A DNA stretch of 18,180 nucleotides, taken from positions 1 to 18,180 of the forward strand of contig CAMLOF010000028.1 in assembly GCA_946481585.1 (NCBI GenBank), read 5' to 3'. This document shows positions 1-6,102 of this stretch, piece by piece (the first letter of the stretch is position 1; the number at the start of each line of letters is the position of its first letter). Position numbers and translations under genes: made by a program. The notes beneath the pieces are model-generated. The model had not been told where the DNA came from, ran no database searches, and worked only from the letters and a program-made list of their open reading frames with translations. The stretch comes from an uncultured Macromonas sp. GTDB lineage: Bacteria; Pseudomonadota; Gammaproteobacteria; Burkholderiales; Burkholderiaceae.

Positions 1-213
1 AGCTACTTCTACAGCCGCGACATCGGCCGCATCTACCGCGTGGGCGAGGCGCTGGAATACGGCATGGTCGGCATCAACGTGGGCATCCTGGCCACCGAGC
101 ACGTGCCCTTCGGCGGCGTCAAGCAATCCGGCCTGGGCCGCGAAGGCTCGCACCACGGCATGGACGACTACGTCGAGATCAAGTACCTGTGTGTGGGCGA
201 CATCCTTAAATGA
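1..213 (+). CDS. gabD: NAD(P)-dependent succinate-semialdehyde dehydrogenase, C-terminal 70 residues (5' end outside window)
   Basis: The open frame runs from the first base to a TGA at 211-213, giving the last 70 residues of an aldehyde dehydrogenase. The tail carries GINVGIL, VPFGGVKQSGLGREGS and DDYVEIKY, the usual end of the succinate-semialdehyde dehydrogenase (GabD) group, which oxidises succinate semialdehyde to succinate with NAD(P)+ in the cytoplasm, as in GABA breakdown. The GGVKxSGLGREG block is general to the ALDH superfamily; the DYxEIKY end is what points to GabD. The catalytic Cys and Glu lie upstream, outside the window, so activity cannot be judged. A related semialdehyde dehydrogenase remains possible. 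No terminator is visible before the tRNA gene 47 bp downstream. Confidence 0.8.
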   Translation, partial: SYFYSRDIGRIYRVGEALEYGMVGINVGILATEHVPFGGVKQSGLGREGSHHGMDDYVEIKYLCVGDILK

Positions 214-244
214 TGCGCGCCAGCGCCAGAGGAAAATAGTCGAA

Positions 245-250
245 TACAAT
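245..250 (+). promoter_or_regulatory. Candidate -10 box for the tRNA-Gly gene
   Basis: TACAAT matches the sigma-70 -10 consensus at five of six positions and lies 10 bp before the first tRNA base, so transcription would start a few bases before the mature 5' end. No good -35 hexamer sits at the usual distance: the region near 222-228 is GC-rich and unlike TTGACA. The call rests on position and the -10 match only. Confidence 0.45.
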
Positions 251-260
251 CTGGCGCATC

Positions 261-334
261 GCGGGCGTCGTTCAATGGTAGGACTCTTGCTTCCCAAGCA
301 AATAACGTGGGTTCGATTCCCATCGCCCGCTCCA
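261..334 (+). tRNA. tRNA-Gly, anticodon CCC, with encoded CCA
   Basis: A full cloverleaf can be folded by hand. The 7-bp acceptor stem is GCGGGCG (261-267) with CGCCCGC (324-330), followed by discriminator T331 and an encoded CCA (332-334). The D stem is 270-273 with 281-284. The anticodon loop is TTCCCAA (291-297), with anticodon CCC at 293-295, which reads GGG. The T stem is 307-311 with 319-323 around the loop TTCGATT. The sequence closely resembles the known bacterial tRNA-Gly(CCC). The base of the anticodon stem (C286 opposite A302) is not a Watson-Crick pair. The gene stands alone, between gabD and an oxidoreductase gene. Confidence 0.96.
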
Positions 335-403
335 CTTTTCAGCCAGCACTCGCCTGTTCCGTAGCCCAGGCGGATCTCCGCCACGGCACGCGGCCACCAT
401 GCC

Positions 404-1312
404 ATGACGCAGACTACTTCCCAGACCGCTGGCACGTCGCTCCCGCGCATTGCCGTTCTAGGTATCGGCATGATGGGATTTCCCATGGCGCGGCGCCTGT
501 GTGAAGCAGGCTACACGGTGCATGCGTGGAACCGTTCACGCGACAAAGCCGAACGACTCTCGCCCTTCGGCGCACACATCCACGACACCCCGGCCCAGGC
601 GGTATCAGGCGCCGACATCGTCATCACCCTGCTGCTCGACGGCGATGCCGTAGCGAACGTGCTGTTCGACCCCGCAGCGCAAACCGCCCTGCGGCCCGGC
701 ACACTCGTTGTCGACATGTCGTCCATCCGGCCAGCGCAAGCGCAAGACCACGCTGCGCGCCTGGCTGGCATTGGCGTCGCACATCTTGATGCCCCTGTCT
801 CTGGCGGTACGGTGGGTGCAGAACAAGGCACGTTGGCCATCATGGCTGGCGGTGAAGTGGCAGACTTTGAACGCGCCGCACCGGTTCTGCAGGTGCTGGG
901 GCGTGTCACCCATGTTGGCAAACACGGTGCCGGGCAACTGGCCAAGCTCGCCAACCAGATGATCGTGGGCATCACCATCGGTGCCGTGGCTGAAGCACTG
1001 CTGCTTTGCCAAAAAGGCGGTGCCGATATTGCCAAGGTCCGTGAAGCCATCAGCGGCGGCTTTGCCGAAAGCCGCATCCTGCAGGTGCATGGGCAGCGCA
1101 TGGTGGACAACGACTTCGCCAAACGCGCCGCCATGACCGTGCAGCTCAAGGACATGCGCAACGCTCTGCTCACCGCCGAAGGCTTGGGCTTCGACGCCCC
1201 GGTCACAACGCTCTTCGAGCAACTCTACGCGCAAGCGGTCACTGACGGCCTGGGGGAACTTGACCACTCAGGGCTGTTCGTTGAACTCGCACGCCGCAAT
1301 GGCATGACATGA
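404..1312 (+). CDS. NAD(P)-dependent oxidoreductase, 3-hydroxyisobutyrate dehydrogenase / tartronate-semialdehyde reductase family
   Basis: The 302-residue product is a typical beta-hydroxyacid dehydrogenase, a soluble enzyme that interconverts a 3-hydroxyacid and its semialdehyde using NAD(P). An N-terminal Rossmann domain has GIGMMG at residues 20-25 and WNRS at 42-45; an Arg after the second strand, as at 44, often goes with NADP use. The substrate-binding motif DAPVSGG is at 129-135, and the catalytic lysine is K181 in GAGQLAKLANQ. Length is normal for the family. Substrate cannot be decided: hydroxyisobutyrate, tartronate semialdehyde and succinate semialdehyde are all used by relatives. 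ATG 404 is the only sensible in-frame start before the glycine motif, but no clear Shine-Dalgarno precedes it. Its TGA overlaps the ATG of the following GGDEF-EAL gene by four bases, suggesting cotranscription and coupled translation. Confidence 0.85.
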   Translation: MTQTTSQTAGTSLPRIAVLGIGMMGFPMARRLCEAGYTVHAWNRSRDKAERLSPFGAHIHDTPAQAVSGADIVITLLLDGDAVANVLFDPAAQTALRPGTLVVDMSSIRPAQAQDHAARLAGIGVAHLDAPVSGGTVGAEQGTLAIMAGGEVADFERAAPVLQVLGRVTHVGKHGAGQLAKLANQMIVGITIGAVAEALLLCQKGGADIAKVREAISGGFAESRILQVHGQRMVDNDFAKRAAMTVQLKDMRNALLTAEGLGFDAPVTTLFEQLYAQAVTDGLGELDHSGLFVELARRNGMT

Positions 1313-4290
1313 CGAACCAGGCGGCACCAGCACCCGCCCGTCGCTCCAGACAACACTGGGCGGTTGCCGCTCTGGTGTTCACCGTATCTGGGCTGATCTT
1401 CTCCTACCTCATCTGGCAACTCGAGGAACGCCGCGCTACCGCACAACGCACGACGGTGCTCAACATCGCGACCGAGCAGGCTCAGGTCATCGAAAGCCGG
1501 ATCCAACGGCTCATGTCTGCCACCTACCTGCTTGCCGCCATCGTCCGAAAAGATGGTGGCGAGGTGCGCCAGTTTGAAGAAGTCGCCACCCAGATCCTCC
1601 CCTTCTATCCGGGCGTGCAGTCGTTGGCGCTGTCGCCTGGCGGCGTCATCCGGCATGCCGTGCCACTCGAGCCCAACCGCGGCTCCATCGGTTTCAACCA
1701 GCTGGCCGATCCCGCCCAGAGCCCCGAGGCCTTCCTCGCCCGTGACACTGGCCGACTCACCCTGGCTGGTCCGGTCAATCTGGCCCAGGGTGGCGTGGGT
1801 GCCGTAGGCCGCCTGCCCATCTTCCTGCCCGACGACAAAGGCAATAACCGCTTCTGGGGGTTTGCCAACGTCATCATCCGCTTCCCCGAATCGCTCGCAT
1901 CCACCGGCATGGACAACCTTCCAGGCCTCGGTTACGACTACGAACTGTGGCGCGTAAAACCCGACAACGGTGAGCGGCAGGTGATTGCTTCATCTTCACA
2001 CAGCGGCGACGGAATCCGGCTGATCGAGCCCGTCAGCAAGACACTGCAGGTCCCCAACGGACAGTGGACCCTGAGCGTGGCGCCCAGCAAGGGCTGGGGC
2101 AAGTCAGCCGAACTTGGTTGGTACGCCAGCGCAAGCTTGCTCTTCAGCGCCATGCTTGCCTATCTGGTCAAGCTGGTGCTGGATCAAAAGCGGCACAGAA
2201 TTTCACTCGAAGAACAGGTATATCGCCGCACCCAGGACATCCGCTCCGTCCAGGACCAGTTGCAGGCAACACTGGACGCCATTCCCGACTTGATGTTCGA
2301 ACTCGACATGGATGGCAGACAGTACAGAGTTCACGCCATCGACGAGCAGCAACTGGTGGTACCTGCGGCAGAGCAGCTCGACGGCCGGACCATCCACGAC
2401 TTCCTTCCAGCTGATGTGTGCGCGACCATCACACAGGCGATGCGGGACGCCCAGGTTCACGGGCGTTCATCTGGCCAGCAATACTGCCTGTCCATGCCAG
2501 AGGGCCCTCGCTGGTACGAACTGTCCGTGTCTTGCAAGCCAGCAGAACCCGGCCAAAGCCCGCGCTTCATACTGCTGACCCGAGACATCACCGCACGCAA
2601 ACGCGCAGAGGCAGACCTCATCCTCGCCGCCAAGGTGTTCGAACAGAGCAGTGAGGCCTTCCTCATCACCGATGCACTCAAACGCATCATCAGGGTTAAC
2701 CCCGCCTTCACTGAAATCACAGGCTACGCACCGGAGGAAGTCATAGGCAAGACGCCACGCGTGCTCGCCTCCGGCAGGCACGGACCCGGTTTTTACCAGC
2801 GCATGTGGCGCGAGCTGCAGCGCGGCGGCGAATGGCAGGGCGAAGTGTGGAACCGGCGCCGCAATGGCGAAGTTTTCCCGGAGTGGCTGTCAATCACCCG
2901 CGTGCAGAACGAAGACGGGCAAACCACCCACTACATCGCCATCTTCACCGACACCACTCAACGCAAGGCCCAGGAAGCCAAGATACGCAACCTCGCGTAC
3001 TACGACTCCCTCACAGGCCTGGCCAACCGCAGCCTGCTCAAGGACCGTGTCCAGCACGACGTCAGCCAAGCCAAACGCCACCAGAGCAAACTCAGCCTGC
3101 TGTTCATCGACCTGGATCACTTCAAGAACATCAACGACTCGCTAGGCCACCAAGTGGGCGACGGCGTGCTCATCGAAGTGGCCAAAAGACTGCAGTCGCT
3201 TGTTCGGGAGCAGGACACCATCGCCCGGCTCGGGGGTGACGAGTTCGTCGCGGTGCTGCCTGACACCGATGCCGACGGCGCCGCCCACATGGCGCGCAAA
3301 CTGCTCGACCTCGTTGCCCGGCCCTATCAGGTCAAGCAACAGGAACTCACCGTCACACCGTCCATTGGCATCTCGCTGTTTCCTGATGACGGCTCCGATT
3401 TCGAGACCCTATACCGCTGCGCAGACACGGCCATGTACCGTGCCAAGCAGGAAGGCCGCAACGGCTTCAGCTTCTTCACCCACGAAATGCAGGCGCACTC
3501 CATCCGCCGCCTGCAACTTGAGAATGCCCTGCGCAGAGCGCTGGAGCGCGATCAACTCACCCTGCACTACCAGCCTCAGGTATCCGTGCAGGATGGCACG
3601 TTCATCGGCGTCGAGGCCCTGCTGCGCTGGAACCATCCTGAATGGGGCCCCGTCTCACCCGCCGAGTTCATCCCTGTGGCCGAAAGCAGTGGGCAGATCC
3701 TCGCCATAGGCGAGTGGGTGTTGCGCAACGCGGCCATTCAGGTACGCCGCTGGATGGATGAGGGACTGCCGCCCATGATCCTTGCGGTCAACCTGTCAGC
3801 CGTTCAGTTCCGCCACCCTCAGCTGCCGGAGCTTGTGGTTCAAATTGTCAAGGACACCGGGCTGCCCGCCCACTGCCTGGAACTGGAACTGACCGAAAGC
3901 GCGGCCATGCACGACCCGGAACGTGCCATTGAAACGATGAATGCCCTGCATGGGCAGGGCATTCTGATGTCGGTGGACGATTTCGGCACCGGGTACTCTT
4001 CACTCAACTACCTGAAGCGCTTTCAGGTCTACAAGCTGAAGATCGATCAAAGCTTCGTGCAAGACGTGACCAACGACCCCGAAGACGCCAGCATCGTCGC
4101 CGCCATCGTTCACATGGCCCACAGCCTGGGCCTTAAGGTCATTGCCGAGGGCGTGGAAACCCAGGATCAACTGGATTTCCTGCGCGCCCAAGGCTGCGAC
4201 GAAATGCAGGGCTATTACCTGGCGCGACCCTTGCCACCAAACGGCTTGGAAGCTTGGCTGCGCGGGCGGTTGTCGCCACCAAAGGACTGA
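1309..4290 (+). CDS. CHASE-PAS-PAS-GGDEF-EAL bifunctional cyclic-di-GMP signalling protein
   Basis: A 993-residue inner-membrane sensor. A transmembrane helix at about 17-37 and a second at 269-291 flank a periplasmic CHASE-like domain (about 60-200). Two PAS-type domains follow (about 316-430 and 440-553). The GGDEF domain (about 563-724) has the exact GGDEF motif at 642-646 and an intact inhibitory I-site REQD at 633-636, five residues upstream. The EAL domain (about 735-985) keeps EAL at 769-771, DDFGTGYSS and AEGVE. Family knowledge: GGDEF makes c-di-GMP from two GTP and EAL hydrolyses it to pGpG. Both active sites look complete, so either or both activities are possible; which dominates cannot be read from sequence. 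The ATG overlaps the stop of the upstream dehydrogenase gene. The last 76 bases overlap the 3' end of the opposite-strand helicase gene, and no terminator is seen. The CHASE ligand is unknown. Confidence 0.92.
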   Translation: MTNQAAPAPARRSRQHWAVAALVFTVSGLIFSYLIWQLEERRATAQRTTVLNIATEQAQVIESRIQRLMSATYLLAAIVRKDGGEVRQFEEVATQILPFYPGVQSLALSPGGVIRHAVPLEPNRGSIGFNQLADPAQSPEAFLARDTGRLTLAGPVNLAQGGVGAVGRLPIFLPDDKGNNRFWGFANVIIRFPESLASTGMDNLPGLGYDYELWRVKPDNGERQVIASSSHSGDGIRLIEPVSKTLQVPNGQWTLSVAPSKGWGKSAELGWYASASLLFSAMLAYLVKLVLDQKRHRISLEEQVYRRTQDIRSVQDQLQATLDAIPDLMFELDMDGRQYRVHAIDEQQLVVPAAEQLDGRTIHDFLPADVCATITQAMRDAQVHGRSSGQQYCLSMPEGPRWYELSVSCKPAEPGQSPRFILLTRDITARKRAEADLILAAKVFEQSSEAFLITDALKRIIRVNPAFTEITGYAPEEVIGKTPRVLASGRHGPGFYQRMWRELQRGGEWQGEVWNRRRNGEVFPEWLSITRVQNEDGQTTHYIAIFTDTTQRKAQEAKIRNLAYYDSLTGLANRSLLKDRVQHDVSQAKRHQSKLSLLFIDLDHFKNINDSLGHQVGDGVLIEVAKRLQSLVREQDTIARLGGDEFVAVLPDTDADGAAHMARKLLDLVARPYQVKQQELTVTPSIGISLFPDDGSDFETLYRCADTAMYRAKQEGRNGFSFFTHEMQAHSIRRLQLENALRRALERDQLTLHYQPQVSVQDGTFIGVEALLRWNHPEWGPVSPAEFIPVAESSGQILAIGEWVLRNAAIQVRRWMDEGLPPMILAVNLSAVQFRHPQLPELVVQIVKDTGLPAHCLELELTESAAMHDPERAIETMNALHGQGILMSVDDFGTGYSSLNYLKRFQVYKLKIDQSFVQDVTNDPEDASIVAAIVHMAHSLGLKVIAEGVETQDQLDFLRAQGCDEMQGYYLARPLPPNGLEAWLRGRLSPPKD

Positions 4291-5780
4291 CGCGCCCCTT
4301 CGCCACGGCCAAAACCGTGGCGCGGGCCGGCACCGGCTTCACGATCGCCGCCAAAACCACGGCCGCCGCCGAATTCACGCGCACCGCCACCAAATTCGCG
4401 AGCGCCACCGCCAAAACCACCACCCGAACCATGTCGGCGCGGACCACCACGGCCCGGACGGCGTGCGTCATTGCGCGGTTCGTACACCGGCTTCTTGGGC
4501 TCCAGGCCAGGAATGGTCTGGGTCTTGATGGCCTGTTGGCTGTAGGCCTCGATCTCGCCAATCTTGCGGCGATCGCGGAACTCGGCCATGGTCACAGCCA
4601 AACCCTGCCGACCCGCACGGCCCGTGCGGCCGATACGGTGCACGTAGTCCTCGGCCTTCATCGGCAGCCCAAAGTTGAACACGTGGGTGATCGTGGGCAC
4701 GTCGATGCCACGGGCAGCCACGTCAGTGGCCACCAGGATCTGCACACGCCCATCACGCAGCGCCATCAGGCGGCGGTTGCGCAAGCCCTGGCTCAGCGCG
4801 CCGTGCAACGCCACGGCAGAGAAACCCACCTGCTGCAGCTCTTCGGCCAGCGCGTCGCACTCGATCTGTGTGCTGGCAAAAACGATGGCCTGGTCGATGG
4901 CGGCGTCACGCAGCCAGTGGTCCAGCAGCTTGCGCTTGTGCTCGGGGCTGTCACACCAGAACAGCATCTGCTCGATGTTGACGTGCTTGTCCTGCGGCGT
5001 ATCGATCTGGATACGCTGCGGCTCGCGCATCACACGGGCAGCCAGTTGCTGGATGCGCGGCGCGAAGGTCGCGCTGAACATCATGGTCTGCTGACGAGCA
5101 GCGGTCAGGCGGTTGACTTCGGCCAGGTCGTCAGAGAAGCCCAGGTCCAGCATGCGGTCGGCTTCGTCCACCACCAGGAACTGCACTTTGTCGAGCTGGA
5201 TCTGCCCGCTACGCTGCAGGTCGAGCAGGCGACCAGGCGTGGCCACCACCAGATCGGCGTTCTGCAGCTTGGCGATCTGCACTTGGTAAGGAATGCCACC
5301 CACCACGTTGGCAATGCGCAGGCCACGGCAATGCTTGACCAGATCGATGGCGTCATGCGCCACCTGCTGGGCCAGTTCGCGCGTGGGGCACAGCACCAAA
5401 GCGCCCGGCACCGCCGGTTTGAAGTGGCGTGCAAGCAGCGGGTTCTTGCGCTTGGCGCGCTTGGGAGCGGGCTTGCCTTCGGCCTCGGCCTGTGCCACCT
5501 GCTTGTCCCATTCAGCGCGTTCCTTGGCCTCGGCCTCGGCTTGCTGCTGAATCAGGGTGTGCAGCACCGGCAGCAGGAAAGCCGCCGTCTTGCCGCTGCC
5601 CGTCTGGCTGGAGACCATCAGGTCGATGAAGCCTGCGTCCTGTGCATCCTTGGGCATGGCCTTAGGAATGGCAGCCTGCTGCACCAGCGTCGGCTGGGTG
5701 AAACCCAGGTCGGTCACTGCCTGCACCAATTGCGGGTCCAGGCCCAGGGCCTCGAAGGGGTTGTTTTGAATTTCAGTCAT
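4215..5780 (-). CDS. rhlE: DEAD-box ATP-dependent RNA helicase, RhlE type
   Basis: The 521-residue protein has all DEAD-box motifs in order: Q motif with FTQPTLVQQAAIP (26-38), motif I SQTGSGKT (58-65), PTRELAQQ (132-139), TPGRLLDL (181-188), VDEAD (204-208), SATF (236-239), VATDVAARGID (350-360) and HRIGRTGRAG (381-390). It should unwind short RNA duplexes with ATP, in RNA decay or ribosome assembly. A charged Ala/Glu/Lys-rich insert (about 80-115) lies between motifs I and Ia. After about 435 the tail is Gly/Arg-rich, with GGGAREF repeated at 457-463 and 464-470, as in RhlE-like tails that bind RNA. The start at 5780 is preferred over upstream codons because AAGGA (complement of 5789-5793) lies 8 nt upstream and the Q motif follows at normal distance. 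The stop at 4215 lies inside the opposite-strand GGDEF-EAL gene. A 322-bp leader region precedes it. Confidence 0.93.
   Translation of the reverse strand: MTEIQNNPFEALGLDPQLVQAVTDLGFTQPTLVQQAAIPKAMPKDAQDAGFIDLMVSSQTGSGKTAAFLLPVLHTLIQQQAEAEAKERAEWDKQVAQAEAEGKPAPKRAKRKNPLLARHFKPAVPGALVLCPTRELAQQVAHDAIDLVKHCRGLRIANVVGGIPYQVQIAKLQNADLVVATPGRLLDLQRSGQIQLDKVQFLVVDEADRMLDLGFSDDLAEVNRLTAARQQTMMFSATFAPRIQQLAARVMREPQRIQIDTPQDKHVNIEQMLFWCDSPEHKRKLLDHWLRDAAIDQAIVFASTQIECDALAEELQQVGFSAVALHGALSQGLRNRRLMALRDGRVQILVATDVAARGIDVPTITHVFNFGLPMKAEDYVHRIGRTGRAGRQGLAVTMAEFRDRRKIGEIEAYSQQAIKTQTIPGLEPKKPVYEPRNDARRPGRGGPRRHGSGGGFGGGAREFGGGAREFGGGRGFGGDREAGAGPRHGFGRGEGARQSFGGDNRPRSQASKPFGGKGRAR
4353..4412 (-). repeat. 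Short in-frame tandem repeat encoding the glycine-rich helicase tail
   Basis: Two 21-bp units encode GGGAREF twice (helicase residues 457-463 and 464-470) and are followed by a shortened GGGRGF (471-476). The units differ at some silent positions, so this is an old coding repeat rather than an exact recent duplication. Copy number could vary between strains. Confidence 0.7.
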
Positions 5781-5955
5781 GTCATTCGTCCTTGCGCTTG
5801 AATAGGATGCGCAAATGAACAGACGAACCCGGCCAGCCATGCTGACTCAAGGGCATCCGCTCTGTTCGTGGTCACAAAAAACATCAACCACAAACAGATC
5901 GGCATGCCTGACCGCCCACAGAGGAGCGAATTCGGGGATGCGTGAGGCGAATCGA

Positions 5956-5973
5956 TTGCCGTTTAAACGGCAA
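5956..5973. promoter_or_regulatory. Perfect 18-bp palindrome, candidate operator or RNA hairpin
   Basis: TTGCCGTTTAAACGGCAA is its own reverse complement over all 18 bases, centred on TTTAAA. On DNA it fits a binding site for a dimeric regulator. In a minus-strand transcript it could form a 6-bp stem with an AU-rich 6-nt loop. It lies about 175 bp upstream of the helicase start codon. No regulator is identified. Confidence 0.5.
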
Positions 5974-6025
5974 GTCCGGCAACAAGGCCGGCGCGAAGCC
6001 AAAGCGTGGGGCAGATGTGCGATAA

Positions 6026-6043
6026 CGCCGCTCGAAAGCGGCG
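6026..6043 (-). terminator. Candidate terminator hairpin downstream of the phosphate transporter gene
   Basis: In the minus-strand transcript CGCCGCT and AGCGGCG form a perfect 7-bp GC-rich stem closed by a TTCG loop, about 60 nt after the PiT stop codon. It is followed by TTAT rather than a long T run, so it is a weak intrinsic terminator at best, or a 3'-end stabilising hairpin. Confidence 0.4.
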
Positions 6044-6102
6044 CAAGTCGAATTATTGCACGATTTCGGGTTTTCCCCTAATCGCACGTCACAAATACGC
6101 CA

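Larger units (their letters stand above)
5781..6102. other. 322-bp region without a gene, between the phosphate transporter and the helicase, rich in inverted repeats
   Basis: No convincing coding frame is present: the short frames on both strands lack recognisable composition or motifs. Both flanking genes are on the minus strand, so this is the 3' region of the PiT gene and the 5' leader and promoter region of the helicase gene. It holds three inverted repeats: 5956-5973 (perfect 18-bp palindrome), 5976-5991 (5-bp arms, 6-nt loop) and 6026-6043 (7-bp arms, 4-nt loop). I could not assign a confident promoter. A long structured leader before a helicase gene could mean temperature or autoregulatory control, but that is inference only. 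Confidence 0.7.

Noticed and set aside
369..382. Inverted repeat GGCGGA-TC-TCCGCC before the dehydrogenase gene at 404
   Set aside because: Six-base arms with a 2-nt centre are easily found by chance in GC-rich DNA; nothing else supports an operator.
261..403. tRNA-Gly gene as an integration site of a mobile element
   Set aside because: No integrase, no repeated tRNA 3' end and no foreign-looking genes were noticed downstream.
307..504. 65-codon frame starting within the tRNA-Gly gene
   Set aside because: It begins inside the T arm of the tRNA and runs into the dehydrogenase gene out of frame; no coding signal.
4254..5801. 515-codon open frame on the plus strand, antisense to the helicase gene
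   Set aside because: The opposite strand has a complete DEAD-box helicase. The frame is His/Gln/Leu-rich with no family motif, as expected from GC-rich third positions read backwards.
5815..6087. Short open frames on both strands in the helicase leader region (88 and 67 codons)
   Set aside because: No ribosome site, motif or sensible composition; the palindromes run through them.
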